The notes below the pieces were generated by a model. It worked only from the letters and a program-made list of their open reading frames with translations. It was not told the DNA's origin and did no database searches. DNA of 64,000 nt, from contig NZ_FORY01000012.1 of assembly GCF_900114135.1 (NCBI RefSeq), forward strand, positions 1-64,000. The letters are read 5' to 3'. Shown here piece by piece: positions 50,884-59,949 of this stretch (positions are counted from its first letter, which is position 1; every line of letters starts with the position of its first letter). Made by a program: the position numbers and the translations under genes. The DNA is from Celeribacter halophilus. GTDB lineage: Bacteria; Pseudomonadota; Alphaproteobacteria; Rhodobacterales; Rhodobacteraceae.

Positions 50884-51864
50884 TCAAAGGAAGATTGCGA
50901 TGGCAAGAAATAGCGCAGCCAGTAGTCCCGTGTTGCGGTTTGAGCGGAACAGGGCGAGGCAGCGATCCGGGTTCGCGGTGTCAAGTCGGGCCATTTGCCA
51001 CGTCATATGCAGCCCCATCGCCCAAGGAGCGCCCAAGGCCACGACAAGCGCCAGAACGGAGCCTTCGGTGAGCGCTTCTATAATTCCAGCGGCCATCAGC
51101 ACCACGGTCATGACCAGAAAGCGTTTAAGCCAGCGCGGGGTGTCGTCGCCAAAGCGGAGCGCAGTAGATTTGACCCCGATGAGCGCGTCATCTTCCTTGT
51201 CCTGATGGGCATAGATCGTGTCATAGAAAATCGTCCACGCAATGCCTGCGAGATAGAGAAAGACCGGCGCTGTGGTCAGTTTGCCAGCCACGGCGGCATA
51301 GGCCAGTAGCGCGCCCCAGTTGAATGCGATGCCCAGAAAAACTTGCGGCCACCATGTAAAGCGTTTGGCGAACGGGTAGATCATGACGGGCAAGAGCGAT
51401 GCGATTCCCAGAACAATCGCGAGTTTTCCGAAGGTGAGGAGAATCACCAAGGCGATGAGGCTTTGGAGCGCCATCCATGTCACGGCCTGTTTCACACTCA
51501 CCTGACCGGATGGAATGGGGCGGCTTTTGGTCCGCTCCACCTTGTCGTCGATATTGCGGTCGCTGATGTCGTTCCATGTGCAGCCCGCGCCACGCATGAG
51601 CCACGCCCCCAATGCACAGCCGACCATGATCCAGATTGTACGCGGGCTCAATGTGCCCACCTCTGCGGAGGCCAGAAGCGCCCCCCACCAGCACGGGATC
51701 AGCAAAAGCCATGTGCCCACGGGCCGGTCCGCCCGCGATAGTCGCAGGTAGGGCCGCGTCCATGCCGGTGCGCGGTGATCCACCCAGTTGCCTTTCACTG
51801 CATCGGCGACCTGCCCGTTTGCTTCTGTGTTCGTCTGCTCTGGCGTCACGCGCTCATCGGTCAT
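50884..51864 (-). CDS. ubiA: 4-hydroxybenzoate polyprenyltransferase
   Basis: 326 residues with about nine membrane segments and both Asp-rich motifs: NDISDRNIDDKVERTKSRPIPSG (first; about 97-119) and YDTIYAHQDKEDDALIGVKS (second; about 215-235). It attaches the polyprenyl chain to 4-hydroxybenzoate in ubiquinone synthesis. Its ATG (51864) is only five bases from the divergent rsmE start. Confidence 0.95.
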   Translation of the reverse strand: MTDERVTPEQTNTEANGQVADAVKGNWVDHRAPAWTRPYLRLSRADRPVGTWLLLIPCWWGALLASAEVGTLSPRTIWIMVGCALGAWLMRGAGCTWNDISDRNIDDKVERTKSRPIPSGQVSVKQAVTWMALQSLIALVILLTFGKLAIVLGIASLLPVMIYPFAKRFTWWPQVFLGIAFNWGALLAYAAVAGKLTTAPVFLYLAGIAWTIFYDTIYAHQDKEDDALIGVKSTALRFGDDTPRWLKRFLVMTVVLMAAGIIEALTEGSVLALVVALGAPWAMGLHMTWQMARLDTANPDRCLALFRSNRNTGLLAALFLAIAIFL

Positions 51865-51869
51865 ATGTA

Positions 51870-52601
51870 ATGTCCATGGTTGAAGCGAAAATCAGGCTCT
51901 ATGTAGATCACCCACTGGCTGTGGGGCAATCCATTCCTCTGGAACGGGATCAGGCGCATTACCTTTTCGGGGTGATGCGGCAAGGGGAGGGCGCTTTTAT
52001 CGCACTCTTCAACTCCCGTGACGGCGAGTTTCTGGCGGAGGTTACGCAAGCGGGCAAACGTGGTGGCACGTTGACCTGTCGCGAGAAGAGCCGTGATTTG
52101 CAGATGCCTCCCGACCTCTGGCTCCTGTTCGCGCCAATCAAAAAGACGCGCACGGATTTTATCGTGGAGAAAGCGGCCGAGATGGGCGCAATGCGGATTT
52201 GTCCGGTGTCGACCGATTTCACCAATTCCGAACGCATCCGTCAGGACAGGTTGCAGGCACATGCCGTCGAGGCGGCGGAGCAATGCGGCGGCACCTATGT
52301 GCCCGAGGTGGCTGACCTGGTCAAACTCGACAGGCTGCTGGCGGACTGGGACCCCGAGCGCCAGATCATGTTCTGTGACGAGGCGCTTGTGGGGGCGGCC
52401 GAGGTCTTGGGAGCGGTCAAGGGTGGCAAATGGGCCATACTAATCGGTCCTGAAGGCGGGTTCTCTGATGCGGAGCGCAAGCGCCTTCATGCGCTGCCTT
52501 ATGCCCATGCGGTGTCTCTTGGCCCCCGTATTCTGCGTGCCGACACGGCGGCTGTGGCGGCTCTGACGGTTTGGCAGCAGCAGCTTGGAGATTGGGTATG
52601 A
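51870..52601 (+). CDS. rsmE: 16S rRNA (uracil-1498-N3)-methyltransferase RsmE
   Basis: 243 residues with a SPOUT knot: ILIGPEGGFSDAER (about 193-206), SLGPRILRADTAAVAAL near the end, and KKTRTDFIVEKAAEMG (about 94-109). It methylates U1498 of 16S rRNA. Start at ATG 51870; upstream in-frame sequence is antisense to ubiA and is not family-like. No clear Shine-Dalgarno is seen, and ubiA starts divergently five bases away. Confidence 0.93.
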   Translation: MSMVEAKIRLYVDHPLAVGQSIPLERDQAHYLFGVMRQGEGAFIALFNSRDGEFLAEVTQAGKRGGTLTCREKSRDLQMPPDLWLLFAPIKKTRTDFIVEKAAEMGAMRICPVSTDFTNSERIRQDRLQAHAVEAAEQCGGTYVPEVADLVKLDRLLADWDPERQIMFCDEALVGAAEVLGAVKGGKWAILIGPEGGFSDAERKRLHALPYAHAVSLGPRILRADTAAVAALTVWQQQLGDWV

Positions 52602-53104
52602 GGCCCGAGGTCAAAACTATGCTCTGGCGCTGGCGCGAGGTTGTTGTGGCCTTGATCGTTGTGGCGCTGATGGCGCTTTGGGCATTTTCGTCCTATGGCA
52701 TCATGCGCTGGGTCGCGCTTGGTTTTACCGCGCTCGCCGTCATATTTGCCGTGGCCGCCATCCTGCGCGCGCGGTTCAATCGCGGTGGCGGGGGCTTCGG
52801 CGCTGTGGAAGTGGATGAGGGCGTTGTGAGCTTTTTCTCGCCCCTGACCGGCGGGCAGGTGGAAATCGAGGCCCTCACCTCCGTGCTTTTGATCCCGACT
52901 GGCAAAGGGCAGGCGCATTGGCAACTTGATGTGCCGGGGCAGGCGCCTTTGACGATTCCGGTGAACGCACATGGGGCGGAGGCCTTGTTTGATGTTTTTG
53001 TCTCGCTGGACGGTCTGGACACGGAGAAAATGCTGCGGCAAATCAAGCAAACACCGGATCACCCTGTTGTGATCTGGAGGAAACGCACAGCGGTTCTGCA
53101 CTGA
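52598..53104 (+). CDS. Small membrane protein (168 aa), unknown
   Basis: Start at ATG 52598, overlapping the rsmE stop (ATGA). Two close hydrophobic segments (about residues 12-30 and 37-57) form a membrane hairpin, followed by a soluble C-terminal domain of about 100 residues of mixed beta/alpha composition. No motif is recognised. Its place between rsmE and gshA is typical of the group and suggests a conserved but unstudied gene. Confidence 0.7.
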   Translation: MRPEVKTMLWRWREVVVALIVVALMALWAFSSYGIMRWVALGFTALAVIFAVAAILRARFNRGGGGFGAVEVDEGVVSFFSPLTGGQVEIEALTSVLLIPTGKGQAHWQLDVPGQAPLTIPVNAHGAEALFDVFVSLDGLDTEKMLRQIKQTPDHPVVIWRKRTAVLH

Positions 53105-53187
53105 GCGCGGTTTGCCTGCATTGACTTCGCGGCGCGCTTGGCACAACTGTACGCGAACGTTTTACAATCTTTCGGAGCACCTCCCCC

Positions 53188-54558
53188 ATGTCCATTCCTC
53201 AATCCGGCGGCGGGCCGATCGAAAGCTATGATGACCTTGTCGGCTACTTCGCGGAGGGCTGTAAGCCCAAGGATCAGTGGAAGATCGGCACGGAGCACGA
53301 GAAATTCGGCTATTGCGAAGCACAACAAAAGCCGCTTCCCTATCAGGGCGACTGTTCTATCAAGGCCATTCTAGAAGGACTGCAGGACCGATACGGCTGG
53401 AATCCGGTTTTCGAGGGCGAGTATCTCATCGGGCTTGAGTTGAACGGCGCGAATATTTCGCTGGAACCGGGCGGGCAGTTGGAACTGTCCGGCGCGCCTT
53501 TGGACACGATCCATCAGACCTGCGACGAGGTGAACGAACATCTCAAGGAAGTGCGCACGGTTGCCGACGAGGTCGGTGCGCGGTTTATTGGCCTCGGCAT
53601 GGCTCCCAACTGGACGCATGAGGACATGCCTCTGATGCCCAAGGGCCGCTATAAGCTGATGGATGCTTATATGGATAGGGTGGGCACGACCGGCACGCAG
53701 ATGATGCGCCGGACATGCACGGTTCAGGTGAACCTCGATTTCGCCTCCGAGGCAGACATGGTGCAGAAGTTCCGCACCGCTCTGGCTTTGCAACCGGTCG
53801 CCACGGCTTTGTTCGCCAATTCGCCCTTCAAGGAGGGCAAGCTCAACGGCCATAAAAGCTGGCGCTCCTATATCTGGCGTCATCTCGACCCGTCGCGCAC
53901 AGGCATGTTGCCCTTCGTGTTCGAAGACGGGATGGGGTTTGAACGCTACACGGAATATGCGCTCGATGTGCCGATGTATTTCGTCTACCGCGACGGCAAA
54001 TATATCGACGCGCTTGGCATGTCCTTCCGCGATTTCCTCAAAGGCGAACTGCCCGCACTACCGGGTGAAAAGCCGACGATGTCCGATTGGGCCGATCACC
54101 TCACGACGCTGTTTCCGGAAGCGCGTATCAAGAAATACATGGAGATGCGCGGTGCCGATGGTGGACCTTGGCGTCGCCTTTGTGCACTGCCTGCGTTCTG
54201 GGTTGGCATGATGTATGACCAGACTGCGCTGGATGCGACCTCCGATCTGATCAAAGGCTGGACGCCGGAATTCCGCGAAGAGTTGCGCGTGGCCGCTTCG
54301 GTCGATGCGCTACAGGCCGAGGTGAACGGCGTCAAAATGCTCGATCTTGCCCGCGAATGTGTGTCGATTGCCGAAGCCGGCTTGAAAGCCCGCAGTTGTG
54401 CCGGTGCAGGCGGCATGATCCCCGATGAGACCCACTTCCTCAGCGCACTCAAGGATAGCCTCGAAACGGGACAGTCTCCGGCCGACGAGTTGATCGAACG
54501 GTTCGAAGGTGACTGGAACGGCGATGTGACCCGCGTGTTCGGCGAATACAGCTACTGA
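53188..54558 (+). CDS. gshA: Glutamate-cysteine ligase, plant-type
   Basis: 456 residues of the GCS2/alphaproteobacterial-plant family: KIGTEHEKFGY (about 31-41), GANISLEPGGQLELSGAPL (about 88-106), RYKLMDAYM and MMRRTCTVQVNLDF. It makes gamma-glutamylcysteine, the first step of glutathione synthesis. It starts at ATG 53188 and is complete. Confidence 0.95.
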   Translation: MSIPQSGGGPIESYDDLVGYFAEGCKPKDQWKIGTEHEKFGYCEAQQKPLPYQGDCSIKAILEGLQDRYGWNPVFEGEYLIGLELNGANISLEPGGQLELSGAPLDTIHQTCDEVNEHLKEVRTVADEVGARFIGLGMAPNWTHEDMPLMPKGRYKLMDAYMDRVGTTGTQMMRRTCTVQVNLDFASEADMVQKFRTALALQPVATALFANSPFKEGKLNGHKSWRSYIWRHLDPSRTGMLPFVFEDGMGFERYTEYALDVPMYFVYRDGKYIDALGMSFRDFLKGELPALPGEKPTMSDWADHLTTLFPEARIKKYMEMRGADGGPWRRLCALPAFWVGMMYDQTALDATSDLIKGWTPEFREELRVAASVDALQAEVNGVKMLDLARECVSIAEAGLKARSCAGAGGMIPDETHFLSALKDSLETGQSPADELIERFEGDWNGDVTRVFGEYSY

Positions 54559-54590
54559 CTTTCGCAACCGGCTTTGATCGCGGCGGCTTT

Positions 54591-55175
54591 TTAGCCCTTT
54601 TGCCCGATCTTGGTCTCTGTGCCAGCCTTCAGACGCGCGATGTTTTCGCGGTGTTTGAAAAAGATCAGAGCGGTCAGTATGAGCACCAGCAGAGCGCCAT
54701 GCAGGTGATAGAACGCGGCCGTGTAGATCGGCGCCAAAAGCGCGGCCACGAGCGCTGACAGGCTGGAGTAGCGTGTGACTACTGCGACCAAAAGCCATGT
54801 GCCGCAGGCCAATAGCCCGACAGGGAAAGACAGGGCCAGCAGCGTCCCCAAAAATGTTGCGACTCCCTTGCCGCCTTTGAAACGCAAGAACACCGGATAG
54901 AGATGCCCGAGCATGGCGCACAGCCCTGCGATCCCTGCAGCCTGCTCGCCAACGAGATACCGCGCCAGAAGCACGGCAAGCGCCCCTTTGCCACTGTCCC
55001 CGAGAAGCGTCAGAAACGCCGCCAGCTTGTTGCCCGTGCGCAAAACATTCGTCGCGCCGATATTGCCCGACCCGATCTGGCGCAGATCACCGAGACCAAA
55101 GAGGCGCGACATGACAATCCCGAAGGGGATCGAGCCGAGGAGATAGGCAAGGAGGGCTGTGGCGATGAACGTCAT
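54591..55175 (-). CDS. plsY: Glycerol-3-phosphate acyltransferase PlsY
   Basis: 194 residues, five or so membrane segments, with the three family motifs: SIPFG and GSGNIGATNVLR (about 35-46), LGHLYPVFLRFKGGKGVAT (about 89-107), and KHRENIARLKAGTE near the end. It transfers the acyl group from acyl-phosphate to glycerol 3-phosphate, the first step of phospholipid synthesis. It follows pyrC in the same direction after a 61-base spacer. Confidence 0.95.
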   Translation of the reverse strand: MTFIATALLAYLLGSIPFGIVMSRLFGLGDLRQIGSGNIGATNVLRTGNKLAAFLTLLGDSGKGALAVLLARYLVGEQAAGIAGLCAMLGHLYPVFLRFKGGKGVATFLGTLLALSFPVGLLACGTWLLVAVVTRYSSLSALVAALLAPIYTAAFYHLHGALLVLILTALIFFKHRENIARLKAGTETKIGQKG

Positions 55176-55236
55176 AGGTCGGGTCCTCAGGCTTTCTGAT
55201 GGTTCAAATACTCATTCCGGAGCGGGCAGGATGCGC

Positions 55237-56502
55237 TTACGCCTCGAAGACGCGCTGACCGTCAACCCATGTGCCTTTCACTATGCCCTGCATACGGGCG
55301 CCGTCGAAAGGTGTATTTTTGGATTTCGAGCGCAGGGTGAAGCGGTCGAGCACAAAGGGCGCATCGGCATCGAAAAGCACGAGGTCGGCTGGTGCGCCTT
55401 CGCTCAGGCGTCCGGTTTCGAGCCCCAGCCGTTTCGCGGGGTTCAGGGACATAGCTCGGAACAGCTCGGGCAAGGTGAGTTGTCCAGCGTGATACAGCCT
55501 TAGTGCTGCGGGCAGCAGGGTTTCGAGCGCCACGGCACCGGAGGCGGCTTCTTCGAACGGCAGGCGCTTGCTCTCTTCGTCCTGCGGCGTGTGCATGGAT
55601 GAAATCACATCGACCAGTCCGGACGCGACAGCGCCCACCATGGCGAGGCGGTCTTCTTCCGAGCGCAGCGGCGGTTTCACTTTGAAAAAGGTCCGGTAAT
55701 CGCCGACATCAAGTTCATTGAGCGTCAGGTGGTGGATCGAGACGCCCGCAGTTACGTCAAACCCGTTCTGTTTGGCGCGTTCCAGCGCGGGCAATGCGCG
55801 TGAGGTGGTGATCTGGTCAAAGTGATAGGAAGCACCGGTCATCTCGATCATCGCCAGATCACGATCCAACCCCATGCGTTCGGCCATTGGCGATACGGCA
55901 GGCAGGCCGCGCAGCGCGGCGAATTTGCCGGACGTGGCAGAGGCACCTTTCGACAGGCACGGGTCTTGCGGGTGCCCGATCACCAAGGCGCCGCAGGATT
56001 TCGCATAGGTCAATGCGCGTTGCAGCACTTTCGTGTCCGCGACCACATGATCGCAATCGGTGAAGGCCACCGCACCAGCATCGCGCATAAAGCCGATCTC
56101 GACCATCTCGCGCCCTTCGCGCCCTTTGGTGAGCGCGGACATGTGTTTGACCTTGACGATGGCATCGCTGGCCGCGCGGCGCTGGACAAACTCCAGCACT
56201 TCCGGCGTGTCGATGGCATTGAGCGTGTCTGGCCGCGTCACGATGGTGGTCACGCCACCTGCCGCTGCCGCACGTCCGGCGGAGGCAAAGCTTTCCTTGT
56301 GCCGTTCGCCGGGTTCGGAGACTTTGACCCCCAGATCGACAATCCCCGGAGCGAGGCACTTACCTGCGCAATCCACATGCGCGCCCTCCGGCGGGGTTCC
56401 TGTTCCGGTCTCCGCAATGACATTGCCGTCCAGTCGTAGCCAGCCCAGTGTGTCCGTTTGGGCCTCGGGGTCGATCAGTCGGGCATTGGTGAAAATGGTC
56501 AT
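55237..56502 (-). CDS. pyrC: Dihydroorotase homologue, probably non-catalytic (PyrX-like)
   Basis: 421 residues with the amidohydrolase layout of type I dihydroorotase and the C-terminal AKRLGLETGRLSEGAPADLVLFD. The metal-binding HxH at the end of the first strand is replaced by GVKV in IVDLGVKVSEPG (about 55-65). The catalytic Asp expected before HAPH is absent (SSMHTPQ near 300). VSIHHLTL is kept. Such homologues are structural partners of aspartate carbamoyltransferase, and pyrB is two genes upstream in the same operon. A catalytic PyrC would have to be encoded elsewhere. Confidence 0.88.
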   Translation of the reverse strand: MTIFTNARLIDPEAQTDTLGWLRLDGNVIAETGTGTPPEGAHVDCAGKCLAPGIVDLGVKVSEPGERHKESFASAGRAAAAGGVTTIVTRPDTLNAIDTPEVLEFVQRRAASDAIVKVKHMSALTKGREGREMVEIGFMRDAGAVAFTDCDHVVADTKVLQRALTYAKSCGALVIGHPQDPCLSKGASATSGKFAALRGLPAVSPMAERMGLDRDLAMIEMTGASYHFDQITTSRALPALERAKQNGFDVTAGVSIHHLTLNELDVGDYRTFFKVKPPLRSEEDRLAMVGAVASGLVDVISSMHTPQDEESKRLPFEEAASGAVALETLLPAALRLYHAGQLTLPELFRAMSLNPAKRLGLETGRLSEGAPADLVLFDADAPFVLDRFTLRSKSKNTPFDGARMQGIVKGTWVDGQRVFEA

Positions 56503-57014
56503 ACTGAGCCTTTCTGAATGTCGCGTATCAGCCCGTAAACGGTGCGGGCGTCGGGGAGTTGCGCAAAAGCGGGGGCGCTGTCGAACTGTCTGCCAATGAT
56601 TGGCTCCGCGCGTCCCTGAAAACGTATGGTTCCGGGGTTTTTCCCATCAAATTCGACGCCAAGAGAGGGGCACAGATCAAGCGCCAAAAGGGTCTTGCCA
56701 GAAAACGGCAGGTCATTGGCAAAGAACGCCCGTCGTGAACTGAGCGAATACCATGTGCGTCGGGCGATGAACGGACCGATCAGCAAAGGTGCGGCGGTGA
56801 TCACAAGCCCTGTGCAGAACTGGAACAGGCCGAAGAGCCAGTAGCCGCCTGACAGATAGGTTTTCACCATCCACAACAGGGCAAACACTGCAAAGGTTAC
56901 ACCGAAAAAGGCAAAGGGAATGGCGGGACCGCGCCACTGAATGCTCTGATCCGGCTGCCCTTGCCACAGCACCCGCTCACCGGGGTGCAGGATGTCCGCC
57001 CAGCCCTCTGTCAT
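56499..57014 (-). CDS. Membrane protein with PH-like domain (171 aa), unknown
   Basis: Two hydrophobic segments (about 30-50 and 58-82) are followed by a beta-rich tail of the bacterial PH-like kind (TWYSLSSRRAFFANDLPF, TIRFQGRAEPIIG). The N-terminal WADILHPGERVLWQGQPDQSI motif is typical of such PH-like membrane proteins. The role is unknown. It overlaps pyrC (ATGA) and the preceding gene by four bases each. Confidence 0.72.
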   Translation of the reverse strand: MTEGWADILHPGERVLWQGQPDQSIQWRGPAIPFAFFGVTFAVFALLWMVKTYLSGGYWLFGLFQFCTGLVITAAPLLIGPFIARRTWYSLSSRRAFFANDLPFSGKTLLALDLCPSLGVEFDGKNPGTIRFQGRAEPIIGRQFDSAPAFAQLPDARTVYGLIRDIQKGSV

Positions 57015-57532
57015 CCGCCGATCCAGACAAAGGCCGCGACGAAAAAGGCCAGAAAAATCAGGACAACCGTGGCGACCATGCCTGACATCCGGGCGGGCGA
57101 CTTCGGAGGTTTGCCTTGAGGCAATTGCCCCTTGGCGCTTTCGCTGTCGATGCCGATGACGGGGGGAATGTCATGCGATGTGCCGAAGCGGGCGATCAGT
57201 TGAAACGGTGGCTCCGGCGAAAACCGCGTGTCTTCGTCATTCAGGGCTTTGGCATGGATCAGAAGAACGGGACCTGTCAGGGCGTCAAGCCGAGGGGCCG
57301 CGTCCCCGATGTTGAAACCGCCAGCTTCGGAAAGATACCGCGCAAAGCCGTAGTCGCGCATCGTTGCCATATCGAACCGTTCCACATGGGCCATGTCCGG
57401 CGTGGCCCAAAGCCCCAAAGCCTCTGCAATCGCTTCGGGCGTGAGGGCTTCGAGCTCGTCGAGCGTGCCGTCGAAAGACAGCACCCAGACCAGTTTCCGG
57501 CCCATATGCGGAATATCGAGCGGGTCGCTCAC
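57011..57532 (-). CDS. Small membrane-anchored protein (173 aa) in the pyr operon, unknown
   Basis: Start chosen at GTG 57532, which overlaps the pyrB stop (GTGA); a longer open frame runs antiframe through pyrB and is rejected. The first 120 residues are soluble ([29 protein letters not shown]). A single C-terminal membrane helix (about 150-171) suggests a tail-anchored protein. No family is recognised. Its position between pyrB and the PH-like gene suggests tight co-expression. Confidence 0.68.
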   Translation of the reverse strand: MSDPLDIPHMGRKLVWVLSFDGTLDELEALTPEAIAEALGLWATPDMAHVERFDMATMRDYGFARYLSEAGGFNIGDAAPRLDALTGPVLLIHAKALNDEDTRFSPEPPFQLIARFGTSHDIPPVIGIDSESAKGQLPQGKPPKSPARMSGMVATVVLIFLAFFVAAFVWIGG

Positions 57533-58488
57533 ACCATCACCCCTGCGTCCGCTTCGCGCGCGGATTTGAGATTGCGCGCCAGCAGATCCATAGCCGCCAT
57601 GCGCACGGCAACGCCCATTTCCACCTGTTCCTGAATGACAGACCGGTTGATGTCGTCGGCAATGGTGCCGTCGATCTCGACGCCCCGGTTCATCGGGCCG
57701 GGGTGCATCACAATGGCATCTGGTTTGGCATGGGCCAGCTTGTCGGCATCCAGCCCGTAACGGTAGAAATATTCGCGCTCTGACGGGATGAACCCGCCAT
57801 CCATGCGCTCTTTCTGAAGCCGCAGCATCATCACCACATCGACGTCCTTGAGGCCCTCGGCCATGTCGTCGTAGATCTCGCAGCCGAATTCTTTGAATTG
57901 CTGCGGCACAAGCGTGGGCGGGCCGACAAGGCGCACGCGGTTTTCCATCTTGCCCAAAAGCATGAGATTCGAACGCGCTACGCGGCTGTGGGCGATATCG
58001 CCACAAATCGCGATGTTGAGGCGGTGCAACCGTCCCTTCGCTCGCCGGATCGTCAAAGCGTCCAGCAAAGCCTGCGTCGGATGTTCGTGCTTGCCGTCGC
58101 CCGCGTTCAGCACGGCGCAGTTGACCTTTTGTGCCAACAGATCGACCGCCCCTGAATGCGGGTGGCGCACGACGAGCAGATCGGGGTGCATGGCGTTGAG
58201 CGTCAGGGCCGTATCAATCAGCGTTTCGCCCTTTTTGATCGAGCTGGCCTGCATCGCCATGTTCATCACATCCGCACCGAGGCGCTTGCCCGCCAGTTCG
58301 AAAGAGGATTGAGTGCGCGTCGAATTTTCGAAGAACATGTTGATCTGGGTCAGACCCTTGAGCGCGTCCGAATGTTTGTTGGCCTGACGGTTCAGGTCGA
58401 CGTAGCGTTCAGCCACATCCAGAACGGTGGTGATCTCATCGGGATGAAGCGGCTCGATCCCCAGAAGGTGTTTTTGCCGAAATGCCAT
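57529..58488 (-). CDS. pyrB: Aspartate carbamoyltransferase catalytic subunit
   Basis: 319 residues with the carbamoyl-phosphate loop [16 protein letters not shown] (about 54-69), the [11 protein letters not shown] segment, [20 protein letters not shown] (about 132-151) and [13 protein letters not shown]. It makes carbamoyl aspartate in pyrimidine synthesis. No regulatory PyrI is adjacent; with a degenerate pyrC in the same operon, a PyrB/PyrX-type complex is likely. Confidence 0.95.
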   Translation of the reverse strand: MAFRQKHLLGIEPLHPDEITTVLDVAERYVDLNRQANKHSDALKGLTQINMFFENSTRTQSSFELAGKRLGADVMNMAMQASSIKKGETLIDTALTLNAMHPDLLVVRHPHSGAVDLLAQKVNCAVLNAGDGKHEHPTQALLDALTIRRAKGRLHRLNIAICGDIAHSRVARSNLMLLGKMENRVRLVGPPTLVPQQFKEFGCEIYDDMAEGLKDVDVVMMLRLQKERMDGGFIPSEREYFYRYGLDADKLAHAKPDAIVMHPGPMNRGVEIDGTIADDINRSVIQEQVEMGVAVRMAAMDLLARNLKSAREADAGVMV

Positions 58489-58607
58489 GAGAGATGCCCC
58501 CTGTGCTCTTTCCCATGCTTATAGAAAAGCACGGGCAGGCGGGCAATGCGCCTTTATACTCTTTTACGAGATTTACCTCTGCGGTCCGGCCCTGTAGCTT
58601 CGCGCCT

Positions 58608-59384
58608 ATGGAGACTCAGATCGATTATTGGCAGGCACATGCTCTTTTGGAGTGGCAGATCGAACTCGGCGCAGCCGAGGCGATCTCCGAGTCGCCGGTC
58701 AATCGCTATGAAATTCCGGAAAAAGCGCCCAAACCCGCCGCGCAAAAGGCGCCGAGCGTCACTCATCAGCCCGAGAAAGAGAATGATGCGAGCGAGGTCG
58801 CGCTGAAACTGGCGCAGTCCGCAGGCTCTCTGGAGGCGCTGCACGAGGCTATGGCGAGATTCGATCTTTGTGATCTGAAACGTGGTGCGCGCAATCTGGT
58901 GTTCTCTGACGGCAATCCGAAAGCCCGCGTGATGATCATCGGCGAGGCACCGGGGCGCGAGGAAGATATTCAGGGCAAGCCGTTCGTCGGGCGCTCGGGG
59001 CAGCTTCTGGACAGGGTGTTCGCGGCCATCGGCTTGGACCGCTCCTCACCAGACGCGCAGACGGCGCTTTACATCACCAACCCGATTCCGTGGCGGCCAC
59101 CGGAGAATCGCGACCCGTCTCCGGCAGAGATCGCCATGCTCAAACCGTTTCTCATGCGCCATATCGAACTGGCCGATCCTGATGTGATTGTTCTCATGGG
59201 CAACTGGGCCTGCACCGCGCTGCTCGGGCGGGCGGGGATCACGCGGCTTCGGGGCAAATGGCAAACCGTGATGGGCAAGCCCGCGATGCCGATGATCCAT
59301 CCCCAGTATCTCTTGCGCACGCCGATTGCCAAACGCGAGGCTTGGGCCGATCTTCTCGAAATTCAGGCGAAATTGAAATCCTAA
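58608..59384 (+). CDS. Uracil-DNA glycosylase, type 4
   Basis: 258 residues from ATG 58608 (METQIDYWQAHAL). C-terminal UDG domain: VMIIGEAPGREEDIQGKPFVGRSGQLLDRVF (about 107-137), ITNPIPWRPPENRDP (about 155-169), and MIHPQYLLR near residue 230. A four-cysteine iron-sulfur ligand set would define the class; only some Cys are evident here, so iron-sulfur content is uncertain. It removes uracil from DNA. Confidence 0.88.
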   Translation: METQIDYWQAHALLEWQIELGAAEAISESPVNRYEIPEKAPKPAAQKAPSVTHQPEKENDASEVALKLAQSAGSLEALHEAMARFDLCDLKRGARNLVFSDGNPKARVMIIGEAPGREEDIQGKPFVGRSGQLLDRVFAAIGLDRSSPDAQTALYITNPIPWRPPENRDPSPAEIAMLKPFLMRHIELADPDVIVLMGNWACTALLGRAGITRLRGKWQTVMGKPAMPMIHPQYLLRTPIAKREAWADLLEIQAKLKS

Positions 59385-59397
59385 CTCAGGGGCCGCT

Positions 59398-59940
59398 ATG
59401 AGCCATATCGACGAAACCCTCGACTTTATCCCTGTTCGCATCGCGGTTCTGACCGTTTCTGACACGCGCAGCTTTGAGGAGGATCGCTCCGGCGCCACTT
59501 TGGTTAAAATGATCGAAGAGGCGGGGCATGTGGTGGCGGATCGCAAGATTGTCACCGACGACCGCCCGCTGATCCGTGACCAGCTCAAGGACTGGATCGC
59601 GGACGAAAATGTGGATGTGGTGATCTCCACCGGCGGCACCGGACTGACGGGGCGGGATGTGACGGTCGAGGCGCATCGCGATGTCTATGAGAAAGAGATC
59701 GACGCTTTCGGCACGGTTTTCACCATCGTCTCCATGCAAAAGATCGGCACCTCCGCCGTTCAGTCGCGTGCGACTGGCGGTGTGGCGGGCGGAACCTATC
59801 TGTTCGCGCTGCCCGGTTCGACCGGCGCGTGCAAGGATGCGTGGAACGAGATTCTCAAGCTTCAGCTCGACTACCGCCACAAGCCCTGTAATTTCGTCCA
59901 GATTCTTCCGCGGCTCGACGAACACAAACGCCGGAAGTGA
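59398..59940 (+). CDS. moaB: Molybdenum cofactor biosynthesis protein MoaB
   Basis: 180 residues of the MoaB/Mog fold: RIAVLTVSDTRSFEEDRSGA (about 14-33), ISTGGTGLTGRDVTVEA (about 80-96), and FALPGSTGACKDAWNEI (about 139-155). It acts in molybdopterin adenylylation or a related step. It follows the uracil-DNA glycosylase by 13 bases. Confidence 0.93.
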   Translation: MSHIDETLDFIPVRIAVLTVSDTRSFEEDRSGATLVKMIEEAGHVVADRKIVTDDRPLIRDQLKDWIADENVDVVISTGGTGLTGRDVTVEAHRDVYEKEIDAFGTVFTIVSMQKIGTSAVQSRATGGVAGGTYLFALPGSTGACKDAWNEILKLQLDYRHKPCNFVQILPRLDEHKRRK

Positions 59941-59949
59941 CCGGACGTT

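Noticed and set aside
57533-58006. N-terminal extension of the 173-aa gene through pyrB
   Set aside because: The extension is an out-of-frame reading of pyrB; the GTGA overlap at 57532 gives a natural start.
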